Source: Bacteroidota bacterium | GTDB lineage: Bacteria; Bacteroidota; Ignavibacteria; SZUA-365; JAADGX01 | Direction: 5' to 3' | Assembly (NCBI GenBank): GCA_024276335.1 | Contig: JAJRXL010000244.1 | Span: forward strand, 1 to 6,463 | DNA: 6,463 nt | In this document: one piece after another, positions 1 to 6,463 of the stretch | Numbering within the stretch: position 1 is the stretch's first letter | Layout of the letters: each line of letters starts with the position of its first letter | The notes under the pieces: model-generated | What the model was told of the DNA's origin: nothing | The model's database searches: none | The model's input: only the letters and a program-made list of their open reading frames with translations | Made by a program: the position numbers and the translations under genes

Positions 1-2
1 TC

Positions 3-170
3 AGGAACCGGTTTATCACGTCTGAACAGCCGGGTTTCGAACACTTCCGCCCGTTCCGACTCAAATAAAACGTCTGTCAACGAAAGCGATCCACCCGCTT
101 CACTTTCTGTCAACGTGCAGGGTTCCACGTCCACGACGGGGGAAATTCCTCCAACACGCCTCTCCAGCAC
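3..170 (-). CDS. Unrecognised protein, N-terminal 56 codons, gene runs off the left edge
   Basis: This minus-strand frame is open from a TGA at 180-182 down to the window edge. The proposed start is the GTG at 170-168. It is preceded by AAAGGA (180-175) with a 4-nt spacing, which is slightly short but plausible, and by a TATAAA-like -10 element at 196-191. The peptide begins M-L-E-R-R-V-G-G-I-S-P-V-V-D-V and continues with a mixed, soluble-looking composition rich in Glu, Val and Arg. It has no signal peptide and no membrane segment. The overlapping plus-strand frame is also open from the edge to 297, but it reads as a Ser/Thr/Arg-rich low-quality peptide typical of an antisense shadow, so the minus frame is preferred. 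The gene has the same orientation as its neighbours and lies downstream of the porin terminator, so it is probably a separate transcription unit. I do not recognise the family. No function is proposed. Confidence 0.5.
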   Translation of the reverse strand, partial: MLERRVGGISPVVDVEPCTLTESEAGGSLSLTDVLFESERAEVFETRLFRRDKPVP

Positions 171-190
171 CGGTTCCTTTCAATACACGC

Positions 191-219
191 TTTATATAAT
201 CTATCTGCCCATCCGCGAA
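191..219 (-). promoter_or_regulatory. Candidate promoter for the left-edge gene
   Basis: Reading the minus strand, TATAAA (196-191) lies in an AT-rich patch (ATTATATAAA, 200-191). It is about 20 nt before the GTG start at 170 and about 10 nt before its ribosome binding site. TTCGCG lies 17 nt upstream (219-214) and matches a sigma-70-type -35 only at three of six positions. The -10 match is good and the -35 match is poor, so this is a suggestion. A start of transcription near 184 would leave a leader of about 14 nt. Confidence 0.3.
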
Positions 220-329
220 CTTCTCACGGATTCCCGTAAACAACGTATCCACGCGGTTCGCGGCGAACGAATTTCGTCACAGACGGTGAGCGGATGAAAC
301 AATCCGGGAATCCAAATCCGCCCGCCGCC

Positions 330-345
330 CCGCCATGCGTGGCGG
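330..345. other. Small GC-rich hairpin in the intergenic region
   Basis: CCGCCA (330-335) pairs perfectly with TGGCGG (340-345) around the 4-nt loop TGCG. Neither strand has a T-run after it, so it is not an intrinsic terminator by itself. It lies about 16 nt beyond the end of the porin terminator on the minus strand. A second minor hairpin, GTTCG/CGAAC with a 3-nt loop, lies at 256-268. I can assign no role to either. Confidence 0.4.
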
Positions 346-360
346 AAGCATTAACAAGGT

Positions 361-401
361 ACAAAACAGAGACCGGCACCACAAACCTCGTGATGCCGGT
401 C
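361..401 (-). terminator. Intrinsic (Rho-independent) terminator of the porin gene
   Basis: Read on the minus strand, the segment from 401 to 371 forms a 12-bp stem with one G-T wobble: GACCGGCATCAC pairs with GTGGTGCCGGTC around a 7-nt loop GAGGTTT. It is followed directly by a T-rich run (TCTGTTTTGT, 370-361). It starts 26 nt after the TGA stop of the alginate-export-type gene. The plus strand has no T-run after the stem, so the terminator is oriented for the minus-strand gene. Confidence 0.8.
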
Positions 402-427
402 AACGACTGCAAATCAGACCACTTTCA

Positions 428-1657
428 TCACAGGTTAACGGTACTCATCAGGAAGAACCAGAGCGAAGAATCTTTACCTTTTGTTTCTTTGAAAATACTG
501 CCCGGCGTGAAGAGAGACAGGCCGCCGACAACGGAAAATCTCGTGTTGTATTGATAGTTTAACACGACGTCGAGTTCGCTGCCGAAATCATTCGCCGTCG
601 ATCCATCGTTTAACGTGTAATTTTCGCTGGCATTAAAGATATGAAAAACAGCTTTTGCCTTGAGTTTCTTCACCGGCTTGAACGACACCTTGGCGTTCAT
701 ATCGACGAGACCCAAGCCGTACGTATGTACCGGAATGTTTGTAAAATAATCCATGTACCCGTAGAACTTGTGGTTTGTAGCATACAAGGTATTGAATACT
801 TTGTACTTGTTATCGGTCCTATTATCATCGCCGCTGAGGTACTCTATTCCCAGGGAAATTGCAGGCTTGACTCCCAGATCGGCAAACGTGTACCACACGT
901 TCAATGCCGCCATGTACGCCTGGACGTCCTGATCCCTCGTGCTGGTAATTGTGCCGGCCTGATAATAGAATTCCGTTTCATGTTGAAAACCGCCGTGTGT
1001 GCCTTTGGCATAGAAGCCCAGCGTAACCCGGCTGAGGACGCTGGAGGGAACGGCTTTTTGCCATAAAATCAGCGCTTGCGTTTTGTAATTGTTCGCTAAC
1101 TTGATATCAATATTTGTTCCGATAACGTTGATGTCACCGGTATCCCCTGGTGTCATTTTATCGACCTGTTTGAGGCTGAAGAAGTCCGCAGAGAGTTTTT
1201 TGCCGTGCAGGTTTACTACCGCTCCATCGAAGCTCCGCCCGATGTTGTCCCAGCCGACCGGCCCGACAATCCGTTCATTTGCAAAAGCGACTTCCATTCG
1301 TCCAACCTTTACGTTGACCGGTAAGTTGAACAACTCCTTGATCTTGAAATAGACCTGGTGCATGTCCATGTTGTCCGCGCTCCCATCCTTAAGCGTGCTG
1401 GTTTCTTCGCCGAATCTCCGGGAATCCTGGACCTGAAAAAACGCCTCGACGTCCTGCAAAGGCGTTAGTACAACATTAAGGCGCGAGCGCAGCAAGTTGA
1501 AATTGATGGGTTCCGCCTCCGTTCCGAAGCTTCTGTCGCTCATCTCGAACCGGTGGCGGACCTGGCCGGAAAGATCAAACCTGTTTTTTTCTTGACCAGA
1601 AAGATCTATGGTAAATCCGATTAGTAGAATCAATCCAATGGTGGAAAACCTTTTCAT
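428..1657 (-). CDS. Alginate export family outer-membrane beta-barrel protein
   Basis: This 409-residue protein resembles the alginate_export (AlgE-like) family of outer-membrane barrels, which form channels for anionic or other hydrophilic solutes. The frame is open upstream to 1723, but the start at 1657 is chosen. It gives a clean signal peptide (MKRF, then a hydrophobic stretch to about residue 17, processed near residues 20-22), and AAGGAG lies 5 nt before the ATG. Family-like segments are V-G-R-M-E-V-A-F-A-N-E-R-I around residues 118-130, then G-W-D-N-I-G-R-S-F-D-G-A at 135-146, and Y-L-S-G-D-D-N-R at 273-280 followed by H-K-F-Y-G-Y-M-D-Y-F at 296-305. Alternating polar and hydrophobic strands run throughout, and the protein ends L-W-F-F-L-M-S-T-V-N-L, a plausible last beta strand although it lacks the usual terminal Phe. 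The length is close to the 400-500 residues usual for the family. Nothing shows that alginate is the substrate; no alginate synthesis genes are visible. The gene ends in a clear terminator. Confidence 0.88.
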   Translation of the reverse strand: MKRFSTIGLILLIGFTIDLSGQEKNRFDLSGQVRHRFEMSDRSFGTEAEPINFNLLRSRLNVVLTPLQDVEAFFQVQDSRRFGEETSTLKDGSADNMDMHQVYFKIKELFNLPVNVKVGRMEVAFANERIVGPVGWDNIGRSFDGAVVNLHGKKLSADFFSLKQVDKMTPGDTGDINVIGTNIDIKLANNYKTQALILWQKAVPSSVLSRVTLGFYAKGTHGGFQHETEFYYQAGTITSTRDQDVQAYMAALNVWYTFADLGVKPAISLGIEYLSGDDNRTDNKYKVFNTLYATNHKFYGYMDYFTNIPVHTYGLGLVDMNAKVSFKPVKKLKAKAVFHIFNASENYTLNDGSTANDFGSELDVVLNYQYNTRFSVVGGLSLFTPGSIFKETKGKDSSLWFFLMSTVNL

Positions 1658-1662
1658 TCTTT

Positions 1663-1668
1663 CTCCTT
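1663..1668 (-). promoter_or_regulatory. Ribosome binding site that fixes the porin start
   Basis: AAGGAG on the minus strand lies 5 nt (AAAGA) before the ATG at 1657-1655. It supports this start over the in-frame ATG 22 codons upstream at 1723. That upstream start would place a charged, polar 22-residue extension ahead of an obvious signal peptide. Confidence 0.85.
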
Positions 1669-1719
1669 TTGTTGGTGGGATGATTGTTGTTACTTGTTCG
1701 ATGGCCCCTCGTTCACGCG

Positions 1720-1740
1720 ACACGAGAAAAAGCCTCGCGT
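1720..1740. other. Hairpin in the leader of the porin gene
   Basis: On the minus strand ACGCGAG (1740-1734) pairs with CTCGTGT (1726-1720), with one G-T wobble, around the 7-nt loop GCTTTTT. The T-run lies inside the loop and not after the stem, so this is not a standard terminator. ACGCGA can pair instead with the TCGCGT that follows. A second, longer-range pairing in the same spacer joins ACGGAGC (1777-1783) with GCTCCGT (1835-1841). The spacer from 1658 to 1903 holds no convincing gene, and I see no good promoter in it. Confidence 0.35.
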
Positions 1741-1903
1741 TCTGCGCGCCAAGAAGTGAACAACGTGCCTGCGCTCACGGAGCACCGAAACACCTGCCGG
1801 CGGACATGCTACGTCTCTTGCGTTGCGTTCGGGCGCTCCGTTGGACCACTTCACGCGCGATATTGAACGAAAGGCTGTCCTATAGTTCAAACAATCATTG
1901 GTT

Positions 1904-4900
1904 CTATTTTACTATTGTCATCTTCCCGATATATCGCTGCCTCTTGCCCGTATCATCGAAGCCTTCGAACCGATAGAAGTACGTCCCCGTCGCGCCGTTC
2001 GGAACATACCAGGTAATGCCGTGCCTGCCCATCGTGCCGGGAAGATTCTCGTACACTTCAACTTCTTTCGAATCAAGCGTGTAAATGTACAGTTTCAGCC
2101 CCTTGACATCGCGCGGAAGCAAGTACGAAATCCGGGTCTCGTTCGTAACCGGATTCGGATAGTTCACGACATCCACCATCCAGGACAACCCCCGCAATGG
2201 CATCTCCACGGAAGCGACGTTGTTGAATTCACAAAACTCACCGTAGCGATTGCCGGGATCGATCTTTGCAAAGAACGCCACGTTGTTCGCGGTGTCCGGA
2301 ATCGTGTACTCCATCGTAACGATAGCCTTGTCAAAGGAATTAAAGGACGACAACGTTCGTTCGCCGATCATGACCGTATCCCTGTTGTCGATAACGACAT
2401 AGAATGCGACCGGGACGGCGGCGGCCGGGACGATGCCGTTGACGCATTTCGCGCTCAGCGCAATGGTTTGCCCGCGTCGCACCTCATGCTGCGAACCCGT
2501 TATTTTCTCCAACTGGAAATCGTACGCGAGCAGGTACAGCATTTCGTAATCGGGCACGGTGAACCGCGCGTTCTCACTCTTCCCCGCTTTCGAGAACGTG
2601 CCGTCGTACGCGGCTTCCATTTGGCTCACTACCGAGGCGGTATCGTACACGACGCGACAGGCCGCGTCACGAACGCCGAAGTGCACGTACACCCGCCGCG
2701 TTTCGCCCGGAAGCATGGAACCGTACCGTACTTCGATCGCCTCATTCTTCGCCCGACAATTCGAGGGAAGTTTCTCCGCGATCGGGTAGAAGTACGGTCC
2801 GCAATCGATATCCAGGACGACGTTGTCCGCGATGGAATTGCCCTGGTTCGATACTTCGAACATGACGTTGATATCCTTCTCTTCGCCCGGCTTGAACTGC
2901 GGAATGTTGCCGCGCGCGAAGGACTGCCCGTTGACATCAACAACCTTTTTGAACAGGATCACCTTAGGCCCGACCGTGGAGATCGCAAGCGCCTTCTGCG
3001 ATTTCGTAAACGAACCGAAGGGATCATACGTGTAGTTCAGGTTTTCATCCTTGGTAAGCAGAACCTTCTCGGTCGCATAGAAACTTGTTACCTGGCCCTT
3101 TTCGAGCAAGTACAACCTGTTGAGATCGACGGTGGGGAATTTTCGGAAGGGAGACAAGTCGATGGTCTCGACACCGGTCGCCGGATCATACACGGCGGTA
3201 AGCGTATTGGCCAGCGTGTCGAAACTCGTGTAATTGATGTCTTTCGTTGACCACCGCACGTCGCCCAGGCCCTTGAAGGTCGGCGACACCATCCTCGTAT
3301 CGATGCTCTGCAAGTCGCCCTGTCCGATCACCAGCTTCTGGTACTCCACGACGTTGCCTTTCGCGTCGCGCGTGGAGATGCTGAACAGGCACGGGGGAAC
3401 GCCAACGTCGATGTTCTTGACGAAGGCACCGTTGCTCATTCTCATGTCGCCGGATATGGTAAAGTTAATACCGTAGATCCCCTTGGGAAGGTATTCATCA
3501 ATGGAAAACAGGAAAACGAAATATGCCCGGCGGGAAGGTTGCAACAGGTTCAGCGTGTCTCCCATCTTTACCAGGACTTCGCCTTCCGGCTGGTTGAATC
3601 TCCACCCCGTTGTGAACGTGCCGAAGTCGTCTCCCCCACGGATCACCTTTCCCGTCGTCGGGTCCACCTTGGCCGGAACCAGCGGCCGCGGATACGCGAC
3701 GTAGCTCATCACCGGCTTCGTGTTGCCGAGTTCCTTGGGAATGACCGGCGTTACGGTTGAATTGATCCAATTGTAATCCGTCCCGTTCGATACCTCGACA
3801 AGCACCTCGATGAAGTTCCCCGTCACCGTTTTCGGATACCCCTTCAGATCGGGGTTCGTTGTGTCCGCATGCGGGACAAGCGTGAGTTGCTTGCGGTCGA
3901 ACTTGGGATCGATGATCGTCGAGAGGCGGACTTCCGGATCGATCAAGCTGCACGGGTCTCTCCCCCCGGCGAACGTGGTTATTGTCATTTTTCCATAGCC
4001 GTACGAAACACGGTATGGATCGAAATTGATGTCAAAGGAATGAGGTTCTCCGATGTCCCTGATAACGTGCTTGACGTACACCGTATCCAGGCCGTAGCGC
4101 GCCACGGTCGGGTTTACCTTTGAAGTCAGGGAATAATTGACGCCTTGTGCGTATCCAGACAGCGAATGCGAGAAAATGACCCAGGGTGATCCGCCGAAGA
4201 TCTCCTCGACCACGAGCCATCCACCCTTGCTGATATCGATGGAGCCTTCCCTGCCCAGACCTTGGTACTGCGCCTTGATCGTGAAATGCGTTTTCCCCAG
4301 GTTCTCGAAGTAATCATCCCCGTACGCGCCGTCTTCGCCGCCGTACCATCCCTTCGTGACCCAGCCGTAAATGTCATCCTTGAATGGTTCCTTCGGGTAA
4401 TCGAGGTAATCCTCCCCGTTCCCGAGCATGAACGCGTCGTGCAAAAATCCGGTCTTCGACATGAACCTGTCACCACGATCATCGATCCAGTCGTCGATCC
4501 CGTCGAAATTGTCATCATCCAAAGCCGGTGGAATCAGCACCTGGGGAATGAACACGTGGTACGTGAATGGATCCTCGAGGATCATCACGGAATCCCGTGT
4601 GTTAGGATTATCGATCCACTTCCGGTACGAATGGCCGTCTACCTGGACGATTTTATCGATGTCGTAGCTGCCGTCAGGCTTTTTCGGCAGGGTGATCTTA
4701 TATCCTCCCATGCCCTTGGGAATATCATACATCATGTAGCCGAAGACGCCGTCTCCCAATTCATCGACACCCTCCTGCGCAAACGAAGGATCGTTGTAGT
4801 CCACGTCGTACCCGACGTTCCGGATCCAGTAGTAGGTGTACTCCGTCGAAGCATCGATCTCGAAGGTCAGGTTCGCCTTGCCGCGTGCGGGGAGGAATTG

Positions 4901-6463
4901 CAGGACGTTTTCATCGGCGGCGTCGGTAATGAGGAAGTTGTTGCTCAGGTATTCGAATTGCAGTGGATTCGGCAAGGGAGCGTAGTACGTGTATGTTGTC
5001 CGGATGGGCGTATTCCGCTTCTCGTTGAAAATCGTCGTGTACTCGATGTTGGAATAGAGCGACTTCTTCGGCGTGGGATTGTTCATGTCGATCTCTTCTC
5101 CGCCGAGGGAGAGGACCGCGATGAATTCCCTGTGCGGCTGGGGCACGGTCCCGGCGCACCTGTCCGTGGGCTTCAGCTTGTAGTTGGATTTCGCGGTGTC
5201 GATGAACGTGAACCCTTCGTAATTATGAATCGACTGGAAGATGAGCTGTTTCCAGATGATGTTCCCGTCTTTGTCGCGCTCCATCCAGTGCGTCCACGAC
5301 GTGTCGGTCAGGTCCGGATTGTTCAGGTCGGGTGAATAGGGATAGAACATTCCGCCCACGTCCTGGTCCAGTTTCCCGTAGGCCCTGCCGACACCTGCGG
5401 ACATCGGCACAAGGTCGGGCGGATCGACCCAAATCTCGTAATAGCAGTAGGGATCGAAGAACTGGTACCCGCCGACTTTACCGATGTCCCATGTCACTTT
5501 CCACACGCGGATCTTATCGCCCGGTTCTTCTACGTCCACGACGCCGTCCCCGTCCAGATCCTGGGCGCGTTTGCCGTCGTGATCGATGTCCTCGTAATAG
5601 GTGGTCTGTCCGCTCCGCAGGTGCTCCCAGGGATTCAACCAATAAACCGAAGTTTCCTCGATGGTGTAATTCTTCGGATAGATCGACGTCGTATCCAGCC
5701 ATGCGTCGGGATGGCCGTCGTGATCCATGTCGTATTCGGGGTTGTTCTCATCCGTGCTTCCCCTGAGCACGTCCACGTACTTGCCGCCGGGCGTCTTCAG
5801 GATCGGAATATTCAGTGACTTATCCGTCCAGTAAAACGGGATGTCCTTCGGAATGTACTGTACATACTTTGTTCCCATGGCGGAAGTCCGTTCCTTGTTT
5901 TCCATGATCATAAAAACCTTGAACGGCTGGTAGTACAGGCCCAGGAAGTTTTTCCAGTTCAGGTCCGTGTCGGCCACAATCCGTGCGGAGAACATAATGT
6001 CCACGTAGTTCCGGTATTTCCTGTACGTCGAAAATCCCTCGTTATCCGTGTATGAGACTAGGGCTATCGACGCATACATATAGGTCTTCCAGGAAAGGTA
6101 CTTGTTCACTTTCTCGTGAATGGGATCATCGGGCGCGGGTGTGGCGATCCTATAGACGATAACTTTTTCCGAGTGCGCGGGAACGGATATGCCGGATAGT
6201 GTAAGATACGGCCTTTTATAGCTGCTCGTAACGCCCGCGGTTTTAACATCGACGAAGCTGAAGTAACCGCGTATCAGTTCCTTGACTTCAATGTTGTTCA
6301 CCGTTGTGGAGGAGAGGTTTCGGACCTTGACGCGTATCTCGAGCGTGTCGCGGCGATCGTACGATACCGCGTTGCGTCCCGCCGTCAGTGTATCGGGAAG
6401 ATCGTTGAACACCGACCGGGTCACGTCGATGTTCCGCGCGAACGCGAACATGATCGAGTTCAA
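1904..6463 (-). CDS. Giant secreted protein with Ig-like domains, calcium-loop motifs and a T9SS-type C-terminal tail (5' end missing)
   Basis: At least 1519 residues are visible. The frame is open to the right edge with no signal peptide, so the true N-terminus lies outside; residues are counted from the edge. Residues about 35-110 look like a DUF11-type Ig-like repeat (D-T-L-E-I-R-V-K-V-R-N-L). About 160-860 is unrecognised and rich in Asp, Gly, Tyr and Trp. It carries EF-hand-like acidic loops at 245-257, 292-313 and 649-662. About 880-1010 contains another beta-rich segment (E-V-L-V-E-V-S-N). About 1174-1300 resembles DUF11, with C1221 and C1236 close enough for a disulfide. About 1304-1423 resembles CARDB, including F-C-E-F-N-N. 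Residues 1426-1519 form a YPNP-type secretion tail. Nine cysteines are visible in all. The family logic points to export by type IX secretion and a surface or extracellular role such as adhesion, matrix or cell-envelope structure. No catalytic motif is seen, so no enzymatic activity is claimed. The stop is TAG; the porin gene follows after 246 bp in the same orientation. Confidence 0.95.
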   Translation of the reverse strand: MNSIMFAFARNIDVTRSVFNDLPDTLTAGRNAVSYDRRDTLEIRVKVRNLSSTTVNNIEVKELIRGYFSFVDVKTAGVTSSYKRPYLTLSGISVPAHSEKVIVYRIATPAPDDPIHEKVNKYLSWKTYMYASIALVSYTDNEGFSTYRKYRNYVDIMFSARIVADTDLNWKNFLGLYYQPFKVFMIMENKERTSAMGTKYVQYIPKDIPFYWTDKSLNIPILKTPGGKYVDVLRGSTDENNPEYDMDHDGHPDAWLDTTSIYPKNYTIEETSVYWLNPWEHLRSGQTTYYEDIDHDGKRAQDLDGDGVVDVEEPGDKIRVWKVTWDIGKVGGYQFFDPYCYYEIWVDPPDLVPMSAGVGRAYGKLDQDVGGMFYPYSPDLNNPDLTDTSWTHWMERDKDGNIIWKQLIFQSIHNYEGFTFIDTAKSNYKLKPTDRCAGTVPQPHREFIAVLSLGGEEIDMNNPTPKKSLYSNIEYTTIFNEKRNTPIRTTYTYYAPLPNPLQFEYLSNNFLITDAADENVLQFLPARGKANLTFEIDASTEYTYYWIRNVGYDVDYNDPSFAQEGVDELGDGVFGYMMYDIPKGMGGYKITLPKKPDGSYDIDKIVQVDGHSYRKWIDNPNTRDSVMILEDPFTYHVFIPQVLIPPALDDDNFDGIDDWIDDRGDRFMSKTGFLHDAFMLGNGEDYLDYPKEPFKDDIYGWVTKGWYGGEDGAYGDDYFENLGKTHFTIKAQYQGLGREGSIDISKGGWLVVEEIFGGSPWVIFSHSLSGYAQGVNYSLTSKVNPTVARYGLDTVYVKHVIRDIGEPHSFDINFDPYRVSYGYGKMTITTFAGGRDPCSLIDPEVRLSTIIDPKFDRKQLTLVPHADTTNPDLKGYPKTVTGNFIEVLVEVSNGTDYNWINSTVTPVIPKELGNTKPVMSYVAYPRPLVPAKVDPTTGKVIRGGDDFGTFTTGWRFNQPEGEVLVKMGDTLNLLQPSRRAYFVFLFSIDEYLPKGIYGINFTISGDMRMSNGAFVKNIDVGVPPCLFSISTRDAKGNVVEYQKLVIGQGDLQSIDTRMVSPTFKGLGDVRWSTKDINYTSFDTLANTLTAVYDPATGVETIDLSPFRKFPTVDLNRLYLLEKGQVTSFYATEKVLLTKDENLNYTYDPFGSFTKSQKALAISTVGPKVILFKKVVDVNGQSFARGNIPQFKPGEEKDINVMFEVSNQGNSIADNVVLDIDCGPYFYPIAEKLPSNCRAKNEAIEVRYGSMLPGETRRVYVHFGVRDAACRVVYDTASVVSQMEAAYDGTFSKAGKSENARFTVPDYEMLYLLAYDFQLEKITGSQHEVRRGQTIALSAKCVNGIVPAAAVPVAFYVVIDNRDTVMIGERTLSSFNSFDKAIVTMEYTIPDTANNVAFFAKIDPGNRYGEFCEFNNVASVEMPLRGLSWMVDVVNYPNPVTNETRISYLLPRDVKGLKLYIYTLDSKEVEVYENLPGTMGRHGITWYVPNGATGTYFYRFEGFDDTGKRQRYIGKMTIVK
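1907..2188 (-). other. T9SS type A / FlgD-like C-terminal sorting domain of the giant protein
   Basis: Residues about 1426-1519 contain V-N-Y-P-N-P (YPNP at 1435-1438), then N-E-T-R-I-S-Y-L-L-P, a central strand with K-L-Y-I-Y-T-L, the turn G-A-T-G-T-Y-F-Y-R-F near 1490-1499, and the end G-K-M-T-I-V-K. This order of motifs is that of the Por secretion-tail and FlgD Ig-like families found at the C-termini of proteins exported by type IX secretion. The two families are hard to tell apart by eye. Whether the host encodes a T9SS cannot be seen here. Confidence 0.8.
2195..2554 (-). other. CARDB-like Ig-fold domain next to the secretion tail
   Basis: Residues about 1304-1423 follow the CARDB pattern: a hydrophobic opening strand, the turn V-R-R-G-Q-T-I-A-L-S-A near 1328-1338, a strand with P-V-A-F-Y-V-V-I-D near 1351-1359, and a closing D-P-G-N-R-Y-G-E-F-C-E-F-N-N. 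The closing Glu-x-Asn-Asn is characteristic of CARDB, a bacterial adhesion-type fold often placed just before sorting domains. It was recognised by pattern only. Confidence 0.55.
5525..5731 (-). other. Paired EF-hand / thrombospondin-3-like calcium-loop segments
   Basis: D-M-D-H-D-G-H-P-D (residues 245-253) and D-I-D-H-D-G (292-297) lead into D-L-D-G-D-G-V-V-D-V-E-E (302-313). The last fits a full EF-hand loop: Asp at 1, 3, 5 and 9, Gly at 6, Glu at 12. A further loop, D-D-N-F-D-G-I-D-D-W-I-D, lies at residues 649-661 (4481-4519) and also fits at positions 1, 3, 5, 6, 9 and 12. Such loops bind calcium in dockerin, TSP3 and related extracellular proteins. Flanking helices are not evident, so calcium binding is inferred from the loops alone. 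Confidence 0.6.

Noticed and set aside
1..297. Plus-strand frame open from the left edge to 297
   Set aside because: Its Ser/Thr/Arg-rich product looks like an antisense shadow of the minus-strand gene at 3-170, and it continues into a region with no coding character.
224..412. A 62-codon minus-strand frame in the intergenic region
   Set aside because: It runs across the porin terminator hairpin, has no clear ribosome binding site, and ends in a region with promoter-like features for the next gene.
1690..1890. Short frames on both strands in the spacer between the two main genes
   Set aside because: They are about 60 codons long, Arg/Ala-rich and without recognisable motifs. The minus frame overlaps the hairpins and lacks a good ribosome binding site.
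1863..1890. Possible terminator just after the giant gene
   Set aside because: The TTGAAC/GTTCAA stem has only 6 bp, a 16-nt loop and no T-run after it on the minus strand.
1898..3250. A 450-codon open frame on the plus strand
   Set aside because: It lies antisense to the C-terminal half of the giant gene, whose recognisable domains fix the minus frame. Its product is rich in Arg, Val, His and Ile in a pattern typical of reverse-strand reading, and it shows no domain.
4262..5335. A 357-codon open frame on the plus strand
   Set aside because: It is antisense to the middle of the giant gene, has no domain or ribosome binding site that I can see, and is explained by the scarcity of reverse-strand stops in Asp/Gly-rich coding sequence.

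Overview
The window looks like part of a chromosome of mid-range GC content from the Bacteroidota/Chlorobiota/Ignavibacteriota (FCB) side of the bacterial tree. Two things point there. One very large protein ends in a YPNP-type C-terminal module of the kind used by type IX secretion (T9SS) and FlgD-like tails. The next gene encodes an outer-membrane barrel of the alginate-export family. Two of the three genes are preceded by visible purine-rich ribosome binding sites (AAGGAG, AAAGGA). That fits Ignavibacteria/Chlorobi-like lineages better than classical Bacteroidia, which use such sites little; this placement is an inference.

Layout: everything convincing lies on the minus strand, so the window reads from right to left. 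(1) 6463 to 1904 is the 3' part of a giant extracellular protein gene. At least 1519 residues are visible and its N-terminus lies beyond the right edge. It contains Ig-like DUF11/CARDB-type domains, a large unrecognised middle part with EF-hand-like calcium loops, and a T9SS-type tail. (2) 1903 to 1658 is a 246-bp spacer with modest hairpins and no clear terminator or promoter. (3) 1657 to 428 is an alginate_export-type outer-membrane beta-barrel of 409 aa with a signal peptide and a strong ribosome binding site. (4) 401 to 361 is a convincing intrinsic terminator for that gene. (5) 360 to 171 is intergenic, with a small hairpin and a candidate promoter. (6) 170 to the left edge is the beginning of a third minus-strand gene, apparently starting with GTG, of unrecognised function. 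Only 56 codons are visible.

The giant protein is probably exported across the outer membrane and anchored or released at the surface. The barrel probably sits in the outer membrane as a channel for an anionic or other hydrophilic solute. Whether the two work together cannot be decided from sequence alone. Long open frames on the plus strand under the giant gene are antisense shadows.

I see no mobile element, CRISPR array, tRNA or rRNA. The least explained material is the roughly 700-residue central part of the giant protein (about residues 160 to 860), which I could not assign to any known family.
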